NCBI GenBank assembly: GCA_012295275.1
Contig: CM022665.1
Location: 37,725,933-37,747,932 of the forward strand
DNA: 22,000 nt
From: Chrysomallon squamiferum
Taxonomy: Eukaryota > Mollusca > Gastropoda > Neomphalida > Peltospiridae
Reading direction: 5' to 3'
The notes under the pieces were generated by a model that saw only the letters and a list, made by a program, of their open reading frames with translations, was not told the DNA's origin and made no database searches. A program made the translations under genes and the position numbers. Shown in pieces: positions 1 to 13,100 of the stretch; within the stretch, counting starts at the first letter, position 1; each line of letters starts with the position of its first letter.

Positions 1-788
1 AAAATAAAGTTCAGTTTGCAAGTAACATTTTTGTATTTTTAATAACAATTATTCTGAAAAATATTTGTTTTACCAAGTATCTGGCAGCACAAAAAGATTA
101 TATTTAAATTTTATTAATTAAATAAAAATGTACTATAAATGTTAATTTAATCGTTATTTATTTATATTTCATTGCAAATGGATAAATATTTATTGATGTT
201 TTTTGGTGTAAAAATAATTGTTTGAGTTTTTGACTTCCACATTATTTAATACATTTGTTATTAATATAGTATTATTTTGATTAGTTATTATCTCACTGAC
301 ATTTAGAGAGAATCATGTTTGCTTTGGTTTTACATATTACAAATGAACAGTTATTTAAAATCATATTTATTTACTTTGTTTTATATATAATAATATATAG
401 TATTCTTCTGTGAATATCAATAAACATGTAATTATTGTTATTTAAAATATTCTATTATTTACTTGGCAAAATTCTACAGTGATTATAATATTATATGAAT
501 TTATTGATTAATTCTTAATTTTATATAAAATGAGTGTGATTTTCAGTGTACATATTTATTAGTTCCTTTTTTTATTATTTCATGGTAAATTAGGATGCTG
601 TTCAAAGTAGATATATATTAGTTCATTTTGTAAAATTATTATTTTATACAAAACCAGCATTGTCTTCTAAGTAGACATTAAGTGGTTGAGTTTTTATTAT
701 GATAAAAATTGGTACTTTCTTGAATGTTGGTACTTACTGGTTCTTTACTTCATTTTGTGTTGTCTTGAGTTGCCCCATGACTTTTCAG
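1..788 (+). other. 3' part of an upstream DPP3 intron
   Basis: AT-rich sequence (roughly a quarter G+C) with only one CpG in the first 700 bases. I see no DPP3-like or other coding sequence in it. It ends in a normal pyrimidine-rich acceptor (tgacttttcag, AG at 787-788). The exon before it is outside the window. Confidence 0.8.
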
Positions 789-885
789 GGTATAAGTCCA
801 TATAACACAAGACTGTTCAAAACAGAAGCACCAGGGCAGCAGAAACCTGTCTATGAAGTGCGACTAGCATCTGTTGAGAAAAAAG
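789..885 (+). CDS. DPP3: DPP3 exon a (about human residues 192-223)
   Basis: Begins in phase 0 after the AG at 787-788 and ends one base into a codon before gtttgt. It encodes [13 protein letters not shown] followed by [14 protein letters not shown]. The YNTRLFK and YEVRLASV blocks are strongly conserved in DPP3. The split codon G|CT (Ala) is completed by the next exon. Open frame continues upstream to an ATG at 699, but that part is intron, and no start is expected here because the family has ~190 residues before this point. Confidence 0.93.
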
Positions 886-3800
886 GTTTGTCAGAATTGA
901 CGTATTTTCATTTTGCTCAAATTTGGATAATACCATGCATTGAATTGTGCAAAATTAAAAAAAAAAAAAAAACATTGTAGATATGTATGAAAAAAAAAAT
1001 AATAATAATAATAATACTATTCAAGAAAATTTGTTTAAATATTTATTTTTATATGGATATTTTTATGTAGCTGGTCCTATTCCTGGTCTGAAAGATGGAA
1101 TAATTGGACAGCATGAATTCAAACCTCAGAACAGTGAACAGACTGTTACTTTCAATGTGACAAGGGGAGATTACTCAGAACTGATGACCCTGGTGGTTGA
1201 GGATCTGAAGAAAGCAAAAGTAAGTCTAATAAAGAAAAACTTACTTAATACTTTCATTGTATTTTTATTTTTTTATTTTTTTTTATAAATGACTTCTGAT
1301 TTTTTCTAAAATTATAATTTTTGGATAAATTATCTTTCTTAATAGTTTTATCGATTCATTTAATTATATTTATTTTTTTATTATACTTTTCTTTATAAAA
1401 AATAGAAAGCAGAAAAGTTTAAGTTTAAGGAATTCTGATGGTTATTTATAAAATTCTTGTTTCAGTGACATTCTTCATTGAACAAATTAGGGAAATTAAA
1501 GGTTTAGATTTTGCAGAATTTTGGACCTAACTCAGTCATCTAATAGCATCCTGTAGACTGAAGAAATATCTTGCAATTATCTCAGAGTTTAGCATATTAA
1601 ATAAATGGTATATAATATTATATTTGTTGGTAGGCATTCTTCTTAAGTAAATATATCTTTATGTTTTATATTTGTTTTTCAGTCATATGCTTTCAGTGAC
1701 AATGAGAAGAAAATGCTGGAAGAATATATTACTAGTTTTACAACTGGTTCCAATCCTGCTCATAAAGATGGTTCCAGATACTGGATAAAAAACAAAGGAC
1801 CAATAGTTGAAACGTAAATTTTCAGAATGAATAGAAAAAATTAAAATCGTGATAATTAGTCTAGCTGGCAAAATGAAAAACATTTATTGCATAAGTAAAG
1901 AAAAATGTAATAACATAAAACAAGCGTTGAAATGTAGGAAGACAGTTAAAAAAGAAAAAGATGATCCATGATTGTGTTCAATTTTTGTTACTTTGAATAT
2001 TGTAGCAGTGTTCTACTGTTCGAAGAAATGTCAGTCATGCAACGATTTTAATAGGTTTTTCTTGTCTGTTGGTTAGTCTTTTTTTTTTTCAGATTTAATA
2101 CTTATTGCAAGTAAATAACAGGAAGGAAAAAATAGAGATTTCTAATTACTCTTTGTTTGAGAAAACAGAACATTTCTAATAGTTGTAAATGCAGATAAAA
2201 GAATAGAAAAATGACATGAATTGTAACAAATCAACTAAATAATTTAAGTTTCTGTCTTACAAATTAAGTTTATTTAATTAATATTATTTTTGTCTGTTTT
2301 AGTTACATTGGATTCATTGAATCTTATCGTGATCCGTTCGGAGTTCGAGGTGAATTTGAAGGTAATTAAGTATATGATTGACATATGATAACTTGTTGAT
2401 CATTTAGCCATGACTGCTGATACGTTACTTCTTGTTAAAGGTTTACATAGTATAAATAGTTTCAGTATACAACTGCAGTTCAGCATGGACTACAAAGGGC
2501 ACATATAAAAGTTTGCTGTCCTTCCTTTTAAGTTTTCTCTGAGTGCTGCTGGCAGTCATTTCTATCCAGAAACATATACATCTTCTTACACCAGTCCTAA
2601 TTTATTTATTTTTTCTCTTAAGAAGTCCAGTTAATTATTATATGACATTTATTTATATTTTAAAACTGAAACAAACAAAACCCATCCAAATTGTAATAAT
2701 AGTAATACCCAATAATTTTATATAGTAGTATGGTAATAATTGTATTAGGAATATATAAACCCCAAATTATTTGACTTTATGCAAAGTATTTTTTTTATTT
2801 TTTTATTCAGAATTTATACATTTATCATCTGAACAATTGTTATAATTTCCTATTATTGTGTAGCTTGTAATTTGCATAATACTGATAACAAATTTTAATT
2901 ATTTCTCTGTTATTTAGTGTGTAAAATTGAACAAATAGTAAACAAATTCCTTTTTGACAGTTAACAAAAATGTAGGTGTTTTTGTTATTTTGACTTAGGT
3001 TTCGTTGCTGTTGTTAACAAAGAAATGAGTGCAAAGTTTTCTGAGCTGGTGAAGAATGCTGAACATTTCTTGGCTTTACTTCCCTGGCCTGCAGAGTATG
3101 AAAAAGATACATTTCTGCGACCAGATTTTACTTCTCTTGACGTTCTGTCATTTGGAGGAAGTGGAATCCCTGCAGGAATCAACATTCCTAACTGTGAGTT
3201 TACAATGATTATTTGTTAATTGTTGTTGTCTGTTTGAGCAGAAGTATTTAAACCAATTCCATATTATTTTATGTAAAATCAGTTTGCTGAATATAAGTAA
3301 GATGTGGTTACAAGTAAGCCATTATGACGGTGTGAAATATAATTCCCCCTATCCTACAGTAATTCATTTTAATACCAATATAAATCATTTATTTTCTGTC
3401 TTAAAAACATGTATAATTTTAGCAAAATGAGAAAAAATACAATGATGAATGCAGAAGTGTATAAAAAAAAAAAATGGATATATAGACAAACATTGTTTGA
3501 GAGAAGCAGAACTTTTAAGCAGATGGCCAAAAAAATAAAACTACATTTATAATGTCTACTAAATTATATTGTATTTGGATTTCATATTAATATATATATA
3601 TATGACTAAAGTTGAACATGGTTCACAGTTTTTTAGAATAAAAATTATTTATAATTTTGTCTCCATTAGATGATGACATCAGACAAAATGAAGGTTTTAA
3701 AAATGTATCTCTTGGAAATGTCCTCACATCAGGATACAAAGACACTGTTATAACATTCCTTTCTGAAGAAGACAAGGTAACTTTGTTATTTATTTATTTA

Positions 3801-6800
3801 TTTATTTTTTTAAATAAATTTATTTATATATATTACATCCAACCATACTCATCACATACACATCCACACATATAAAAAAGAATCTGTTTATCAAAAGAGT
3901 CCATCTTGTATGTATGTGTTCCAGGGTTGAATTATGGGGAGGAGTTTTCTAGTTGTACACAAACCTCCACCAGCTAAAAAAAAAATTTTAAATATAAAAA
4001 CAAAATAAAAATTGTTGTGGGTACCCTCTTGTCCCCTCGTTAATGCTGGTCTACCCCTAACCCCCAGTGTTACTTTTGTTTTCAGGAATTGTACCAAAAA
4101 CTAAAAATTCCATCCTTTGAGGTTCAAGTTGGACTGCATGAGTTGTTAGGTCATGGAAGTGGAAAGCTTTTCAGAAAGGTATTTAATAATGTTCTTCATG
4201 TTGATGATATTACTTTGTTTAATTTACCTAATTTACACTTGAACTGAAAAATTATTAAACACGAAATGATCACATGGCATCATTGTAATATTTCTGAGTT
4301 TACATATATATTGAAAGTATTAAAAAATGGTTTTACAATATACTGAAATAATAAATTTTATTGCTTTATAATCTTGCTAAAATGTGTTTTCTTGCATACA
4401 TAGATGTACTTTATTTTTAGTATATACTTCAGCATGATTTCACATGTTCATGTCCTACATGCATTTATAATTAAATCTTTTTTCTTTTTTTTAATTATTA
4501 ATTAGGATGAAAATGGAAAATTTAACTTTGACATTCAGGCTGTAAAGCACATTGAAACTGGAGAAAAGGTAAAATTATTACAATCTGTAATATAAAATAT
4601 ATTTTTGGAATTAACTGCTGATTAAAAAATAATGATAAATTTACTCATTTTATTTTACCAGTTTTTATCATGTTACACTTGATCAGTGTAAACTTTTAGC
4701 AATCAAGTATATTAAGAAATTGATATATATCTGATGATTAATGGGATAATAGTTTGATCTGAATCTCATTATCAAATTTTTGCAGCAGTTTTGGTAATTA
4801 AAAAATCAGTCTCAATTATGATTATAAAAAGAATTAATTTATGTCTTTACTAACTCATTATTCGTAATCAATTTTTAATTTAGTCACGAGGTTCTCTTAA
4901 ATCATGTTACTGAACACAGATAATTATTGCTTCCAGGTTAAAACTTACTATGAAGGGAATGAAACTTGGGATAGCAAGTTTTCTGAGATTGCCTCCTCTT
5001 ATGAAGAATGTCGTGCAGAGTGTGTTGGGATTTATTTGTGCCTTTCAACTGATGCACTCAAGTGAGATATTTCAGTAATAAAACTCTGGTTGGTGTAAAT
5101 ACATCAAAATTAAAATCTGGTATTTTCCAACAAACCGAATCAGTTGAAATGGTTCACTTTAAATGATCATTTTAAATTTCAGAGGTTAATTAAAATATTT
5201 ACATTTTAACCCATCCAAATAGATTAATTAAATAGTGCAGATAGACAAATTTAATAATTAACATTTTAGCATAATAATAGATTAATTAAAACATTCGTAT
5301 ATTCATAGTACTGGATGAGTAGGTGTGCATGTGTACATGTGTGTTTGTGTGTGTGCTTATTTGAGTGTGAATGATGTTCATGGACTGTGATTTGTGTGCA
5401 TACATATTCTATTTTTAAATGTGTATTCATTTATTTTACTATGTTTAACAGAATATTTGGTCACATACATGATGATGCTGATGATATCATTTATGTAAAC
5501 TGGCTCAATATGGCCAGAGCTGGACTTCTGTCACTGGAGTTCTACACTCCTGAAAAAAGACAGTGGAGACAGGTTTGTTTTAAAACATTTACTTCAGTGG
5601 ATGGTTGAATACACATATAAATGAATGGATGTATTCTTTTTTTTTTTAATGACACCATGAAAAGATGTATTAGTAAGAATTATTTTGTGACAGGCATATA
5701 TCTGTGTGTGTAATATGTAATAAGGAATCTTGTTGCCACTGTTGCATGTGATAGCTGTATCCAAGAAATGTTCTGTATGTGTTTGATGTGGTGATGATTA
5801 GTTAATGCTTCTTGTTATTTTTTTACAAATTAATGGATATGATAATGGTAATATTTCTTAAAGTTATGTCTACTTTTTATAATTAGAATAAAATAGCAGT
5901 ATATTATTTCCATTTTGTATTGCAGTTAGCATATTGTTTAATTCACAAAATAATATTTTATTATTAACATTATTCTTAATTAAGTAGAATTTAAGAAAAA
6001 TGTAAATAAAGTAGATATTTTACCCCGAGTTTCCCATTATGTGCACATATTTGCGTAGAGATACTGAACCATTTATTCAGCATCCAGAAATAAGAAAAAC
6101 CAAGAAAATTGGTGATTTTTGTAAGCAGCTACTTTTGAATGAGGTACACTTTGTTTTAGTTTCCATGACTTCAGTTCAAGTGAGTGTGTTACTGTGTACA
6201 GGTATTTTAAGAATTTTAAGTGAATTAATAGAGATCAAATAGATGTGTATTAATTTATATCTGTTAAATACAGTTTCTTAGTATATTTTATATCTTAAGT
6301 ATATATTTAGCCTTTATACAGAAATCCATGCCATCTCTGGTCTCAAGCTTGCTGGATAAATGGTTTGGTACCTGTAAATGATGTACAAAATGCAGATTTT
6401 TGCAGAGGGTGTCACAACAGCACCCAACTTTTCAACTTATGTCTTCCACCACTGAAAAAGAGATTTGATCTGCTGATAGAGAATGACTCAAAAATTACAA
6501 AATAATGCCAAAAAATGTGGATGGATGGTCTTGTGAATCTTGATATCTAACCTTATGTTGAAGACTGTCACCAAGAAACCTGTCTTGAACATATTAATAA
6601 AAAAACAACATAAAAAAACCAACTAACTCCTCTTCACCAAAAATCTTAACACATTGTATATTATAACATTTTTTTAGGAAAATCTTTTAAGAAATTTATA
6701 AATCCTTCATGATTTTTTCTCAGGCTCACATGCAAGCCCGTTTCTGTATCCTGCGTGTGATGCTGGAAGCAGGGGATGGTCTCGTCACAATCAAGAAGGT

Positions 6801-7118
6801 GACTGGTGCAGATGGAAAACCAGATCTGTTGCTGACTCTGGACAGAACAAAGATCATACCAGTAGGAAAACCAGCCATTGGAAACTTCCTCAAACGACTC
6901 CAGGTCAGCAAGTATTAAAATAATAGCTAAATTGCAATTAACCTTTTCTGCGGGTTAAAATGAACACAGCAATTTATCTTTTTGTGTTTGTTAAAATGAA
7001 AATAATTTAGTCAGTTGTTTTTGCATGAATTTAAAACTAACCTAGTTGGAAATCTGGACAAAAGAATTCAAAATGTATCTAACTATGCCTAACTGGAGTT
7101 ATTTCCCTTGTATTAATT

Positions 7119-7154
<36 letters not shown>

Positions 7155-10100
7155 TTCTTCCAGACTAAGCCATAAAACATATTTCATATCCCTCTCCTTT
7201 TTTTCTTGGTTAAAGAGTTTTATGTCCAATAAGAAATTCCATTTTAAAGACTTTTTACATTTGCCTCTGGATTATTTGAATCACATTATTAACATAAAAT
7301 ATTTTAAGCTGAATAGTGGGCAGCTTTTGATCATTTTTAAAAAGTATAAGCTTATTTATTTATTCATTTTGTTTTTGATTTCTTTTTTTTTCTTTTTTTT
7401 TAAAATATATTTCTTATTAATGTAATTTATTTATTTATTCATTTGTGTATCCAGTAATTTATATTAAGTATTCATTTATTTTATTTATTTTATTATTTAT
7501 TTATCCTTTTTCTTTTTTATCCATTAATATAAATTTTTTATTTATTCACTATATATTATTTATTAAAACAGCTGTACAAGTCAACAGCTGATTTTGCAGC
7601 AGGCAAGGCGATGTTTGACTTCTACTCAGATGTGAATGATAAGGAAGAACCACGCTTTGCAAGTATCAGAGATATAGTTCTTGATAGAAAACAACCAAGG
7701 AAAATGTTTGTCCAGCATCACACATACCAAGAAAGTAAGTAATGATTTATCTGTATTTATCTCATAGGTAATAACTTTAAAATACATTTATCTGTATTAA
7801 TCCTGCAAGTAATAATTTGAAATTGCATTCATCTTTATTTATACCACAATTAATAATTTAAACATATTTATATTTATCCCACATATTAATAGCATGTTAT
7901 TATATTTATCTACATTTATCCAGCAATTTATAACTGGAAATTATATTTTATATATTCTCCCATAATTACAAATTATATTTATCTGTATTCCAGACTAATT
8001 TGAAATTACATTTATTGCAATACCCTTCATAAACAATACATGCACACATATGTACATGTGCATCACACAACCATAATAATTGTATTAACCCTTTCCTTGT
8101 GATAACTGTGGAAAGTGGATATACCCCAAGGCCTTAAAGAAATTTTTTGTTATGCTGCAAAAAGTGGAAATTCCTAAACAGAAAATATAACTTCTATTTT
8201 TTTTTGGAAAATTAACTTCATTATGGTAATGACTTTGAAATTTAATTACACAGTGAAATAAAATCAACAGTGAAAGGGTTAATAGTTGCTGTACCTTGGG
8301 CAATTTTTATTATAAATGTTTTGTTGTATTTGAAAACTGTTCCAAGTATGCTTGTCATCTTCTGACTTACCAGAATAATATTTGTGTATTATTATCTTTA
8401 ATAAAAATATTGAATCAGATATTTAAAGTTTTTCTTTATCTTTTTGTTAACAATGTCAGAAGAAACTTATACCAGTAAGCAAATACTTTTCTTATGTAAT
8501 GTTTCGCCATTAAAAAATACTTCAGTGCTTGCACATTGTTGTTATGTAAAACTATTGTTATAATATAAAAACCCAGTTCCTGTGTTTCACATCTTTGCTG
8601 ACAGATTTTACACTCCATTAACATTTATAACTGTTCAGTTTACCAGTAATGTAATATTATATCATATAAGTGTACTACAAATATGTTTTTTTAATATGTT
8701 TATATCTTCATATCAAGAGATTATATCTTTGGTATCAAAAGAGATATCTACAAAGACTTTAAATGCATAATCAGACACTTTTAAAACGTTATATTTATAG
8801 TACAGTTTATCCCTTATCCCCATAAAAGCCTGGAATGATGTAACATATCTTTATAACACTTTTCAAATTTCAGTCTAATGTGATATTATGTTTCTTCTGT
8901 GTTAGTTTTTTATTTTGAACACTACTTAGTCAGTGTGATGATTTGCTGGTTAAACATCTCCCTAGTTCAGCCCAACTCGTCTTTCTTCACCAGTGATACA
9001 TAATATTCTCATCAGCACCCTTTAATACATTTATAATTAATGTATCCTGCTTGAGAATCATTAACAATTGGAGAAGGCTGTGACTTGGTACTTAAAAGTT
9101 CAGATCTCAGGCCTGGCAGTTCACAGGATCTTATCTCAGTGTATCCATTACACTTTTTTCCTTTTAGCGGCTTATATAAGGCTGTGATGTTTGTTTTCTT
9201 GTTTATGGAAAGATGTATCTAAGAGACCCCCATGCTGATGACTGATAACATGGTGTAGCTGCAGCAGGGTTTTTTTTTTTTTTTTTTTAATGTTCTTTAT
9301 ACAAAGCTATATCTTTTAGATGTAATACCAATTAATGTTATATTAGAAGATTGTTTAGAGAAAAGAGTGCAATAGTTTTGTACTCTGTAACTCATAGTTG
9401 AACATACCCTTCTTATTTGAAGATCTTTGACTTGACTAAAGTAACACTGGGGTGGGATACTAGCATAACTTTCTGGGTCATTGAGACACAGGTCAAGGAA
9501 TCAGGAATTTTATTGTAACAAGGCTACATGCTATTTATACTGTTAACCAGAAACTCTAGTCTTTTTATGAACGATGCCTTTATATTCATTCCATTGCTAG
9601 AAATGCTCAGTTGGATAACTGGTTTAGATCTATGGGTTATAGAAACGCAGATCAAGGAATCAGAGACTGTTTTATTACAAGGTGTTAAACCAGAGATGCT
9701 AATAATTCTTTTGGTAGAAAGATATGCAGGGCAATTCTAAAATACCAGAGCTGCATTATAATGACATGTTATAAAATTTGGTGGTATCATTGTATACACT
9801 ATGCTCATTTATCATAATTAAGTTTCATGTTGACTTGTTTGAGTCAGTGTTGACATTAAAGGGTTCAGTGAATGTCAGCATGTGGTTCAGAACCATAGAG
9901 AGAACAGGTGAGAAAACCAGTTGTTAACATGGGTTATGCTTTTTCAGTTTGCATTAGCACATAAAGTTCAGATGCCTTTATTCAGTGAAGCAAATGAATT
10001 ACTTTAACTGCTGCATTACATCAACAATGTGATTAGATTAAGAATTAAAAACAAGCAGTTGAAAAATCACATTATAATGTTGCCATTAATCATAAGACAT

Positions 10101-13100
10101 GAAAAGACTATGACAAATGATAAGAGTTTACATGATTTAAAAAAACTGAAACAAATGTCATGAATATTTGTTATCACTAACTCTTTGATGGTATCCAATT
10201 TATTTAAAATACAGAAACTTTTTCATTTTCTTTTATCAGAAAAATTCACGAAAAAAAAAATTGTTTAGGATTACTTTTTCATCACTGATATAATTATTTA
10301 AATTTTTAAATTATTTGTCTTGTAGTTTTCATTATATAATCTTTAAACCCAAGGCATCAACAATGATGAAAAAAGAAAACCACAACCAAAAACACAAACA
10401 CACATACATACATGCAGATATATACATACAACATTAAACTTACAGGAAAGTGCAGAAATTATCAGCAATATGTTTCATCTTTAATAAGTTGGGAATTTGT
10501 TTTCATATTTGTTTTTTCTTTTTCTTGTAGACCAAATACATCTTATCGTATTATTTTTAAACAGAAAAAAATTGACTGTTTTGGCAGATTCTACATTAAT
10601 CATCATCTTACTGACACTGCTATCTATCAGATTATACCTGGTGTGTTGTGTGATCCAAACCCAACACTTTCTGTTACAGTTCTGTCTTTCCATGAGATGT
10701 GGTAGTTATTTTGTATAAATATTGTAACATGGCCAATTTTTTTTATTTTTTTTTTATTTATTTTTTTTATTAATTTTTTTTTTAATTTAATATATACATA
10801 TATATATTAAATTAAAAAAATAATAATAAATTTTTTTATTATTGGTTTATTTGTTGTTGGGTTTTTATAATTGTTTTATTATTGTTGTCATCATCATCAT
10901 TTATTTATTTATTTATTTATTTATTTTAATTGCCAGATTTTTCATATCAATTAATATTCATAATGCTTCAGGTTTGCCAGAAATCTAATATCACATCACA
11001 TGAATGTACTACTTGGTTTTGGTGTTGTTGTTTTTTCGTTTTTCATATCTTGATAAATTTATATCATTGCTAGTTAGTTACTGTGTGTTAGGTTTTGCAG
11101 AATATAAAATATAATTGAAAACAGGTTTCAAAGATACAGTTTAAATTTGTTTAAACTATTTCTTTTTTGTTTTAAGTCAATAAATTGATTACTAAAATAG
11201 AATGTCAGATTGGATAGAATGGATTACTAAAATAGAATGTGTGTGCTTGTCTTTGCATGTGTGCGTGTGTGAGTGCCATAATTTAGTTTTAAAAAACAGT
11301 ACATCTTGACGTAATAAAAATAAATATAATAATAATAATAAAATAAATATATCATCAGTTTACTCATAACCTTATAACAGTAGCGTTATTTTTCTTATTT
11401 GTTATTTTTTGACATCAGCTGACTTGTTGTTGTAACTTTCTTACACAGTAAATAAACCTCTTGTATTGTCAGGAAGGAATTGATTAAAACTAATCAGATT
11501 ATTTACACCCTTTGTTTCCTGACGCTTAATAACAAACAAACAATCAGGTCAATGGTTTTACTTTGTTTTCTTTTTTTCAGAACAGGAAAATGCTTCATTT
11601 TCAGCTTTGATCATCACTTCCATATTAAAAATAACAATGCTTTTATTAGAAACTTTGTGAGCGAGAACCCAGCCCAGGATAGGTGTGTTCAGTCATTTTC
11701 GTGGGGGTGGACTGATAAGCAGTTGTTGTGTAATAACTTGATAGAATCTTACTTGTTAAATTACTGTATGAATGTTTGTGTGTGTATGTTTACACATGTA
11801 TGCATATATGTGTACGTGCATACATGAATGTATCTCTGTATATAGGTAGTTCTTGGCTTAACGAGCTAATCTGCTCCAAATTATTGCTCGTTAAATAAGA
11901 ACTCATAAAATTGGAGGCATTTTTCTATAAATTGAATTTAGTTTTGGCTGAAAAAGGAAGCAGAAACTTATTAGAATTGACATTTAATTAAAAATATATT
12001 CACTCTTGAACAAAGAAAAGAAAACAATTGTAATGCTCACAACAGATTTTGGTCACTTTGATTTTCAGCAGATAGTGGGGGTTATTTTTCTCTTCAGGAA
12101 CATTTAAAAAGTTGTCTGTTAGCTACACTACTTATTCTTTTCTTTATAAATTTGCTGATAATGGCAAAATAATTTTTCAAATCTGAAGTAACCTTAATTT
12201 TTCATTTATCATTTGGATTTGTGAGATAATAAATTTGTTTGGCTATACATTGAAAAACCTCCACAAGTCATTTGAGTGTAGATGTGGGGGCAGAAATTTC
12301 TTATTCCTCCTCCGCTAGATTATCCATTTTCACATGCTACCATTTTGAGCAACTCATCATTAGAAAACTGGTAATTTTTATACTTTTGCTCCTAAATATT
12401 TCTCTTTTTTTGTTTCTTGTTTTAAATCTTGACCGGTGTATCTTTGCATCTTCTTGACATGCAATTTAGACTTTACTTCTGTTGAGAGACTTATTCACTC
12501 ACCCAGAGGGCCTTTTTAAAAAAAATCAAGAAAAATTTAATTTTTATTTTTAGTGCAGAAAATTCTCATAAAAGATATGAACTCATAAACTGGGAGCTTG
12601 GAAAGCAAGAACTATCTGTATGCACATGTGGATTTTATGAATGTTTGTGTATGTACAAGCATATAAATTTAATGACTATGTCATTGATGTTGGCAAAGTG
12701 TGGTTTTTCTTTATCATTCACATCTGACTAGCTGTCAAATATTTCCTTGCCTGCTGCAAAATCAGCTGTTGACTTGTACAGCTATTATAATAAATAAATA
12801 GGTAGATAAATACAGCACATACATGTTTACTATATATAACTGAGTATGTGTGCAACTTTCTGTTCTTGAGTGAGACTGTGTTTCTGTGATGAATATTATT
12901 TGGCATGTAGATAAATTTATTATGTCATCATTTTTGAAAAAACACCTACATAGCCTTAAGCATATAGCTTCAGATGGCAGTTTTATCCTTCATGTCTTTT
13001 TATGTTACTTGATAACATCAGTGGCTTTGGCATTTTCAAAAAACCTTTTTTATACAAGTATAATTTGTTGAAGATGATTGCAGTGATATGGGCATAACTT

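Noticed and set aside
699-788. ATG at 699 as a DPP3 start codon
   Set aside because: The family has ~190 conserved residues before this point, and a good acceptor at 787-788 shows the open sequence upstream is intron.
2985-3185. 66-codon minus-strand open frame
   Set aside because: Antisense shadow of DPP3 exon e; the + strand codes for conserved DPP3 sequence.
6726-6911. 61-codon minus-strand open frame
   Set aside because: Antisense shadow of DPP3 exon k.
6938-6958. TTAACC...GGTTAA inverted pair
   Set aside because: Six-base arms around a 9-nt spacer are too short to support an element or a functional hairpin.
9060-9170. Possible tRNA-derived SINE (AGTTCAGATCTC resembles a B box)
   Set aside because: No A box at the right spacing, no clear body or tail, and the B-box match is weak.
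11576-11827. Possible extra exon after a good pyrimidine tract and AG at 11578-11579
   Set aside because: The translation does not resemble DPP3, and exon l joins exon m exactly in phase to give the conserved C-terminus, so no exon is needed here.
12718-12906. 62-codon minus-strand open frame overlapping the antisense exon copy
   Set aside because: It runs in a different frame from the DPP3-like reading of the copy and shows no family resemblance.
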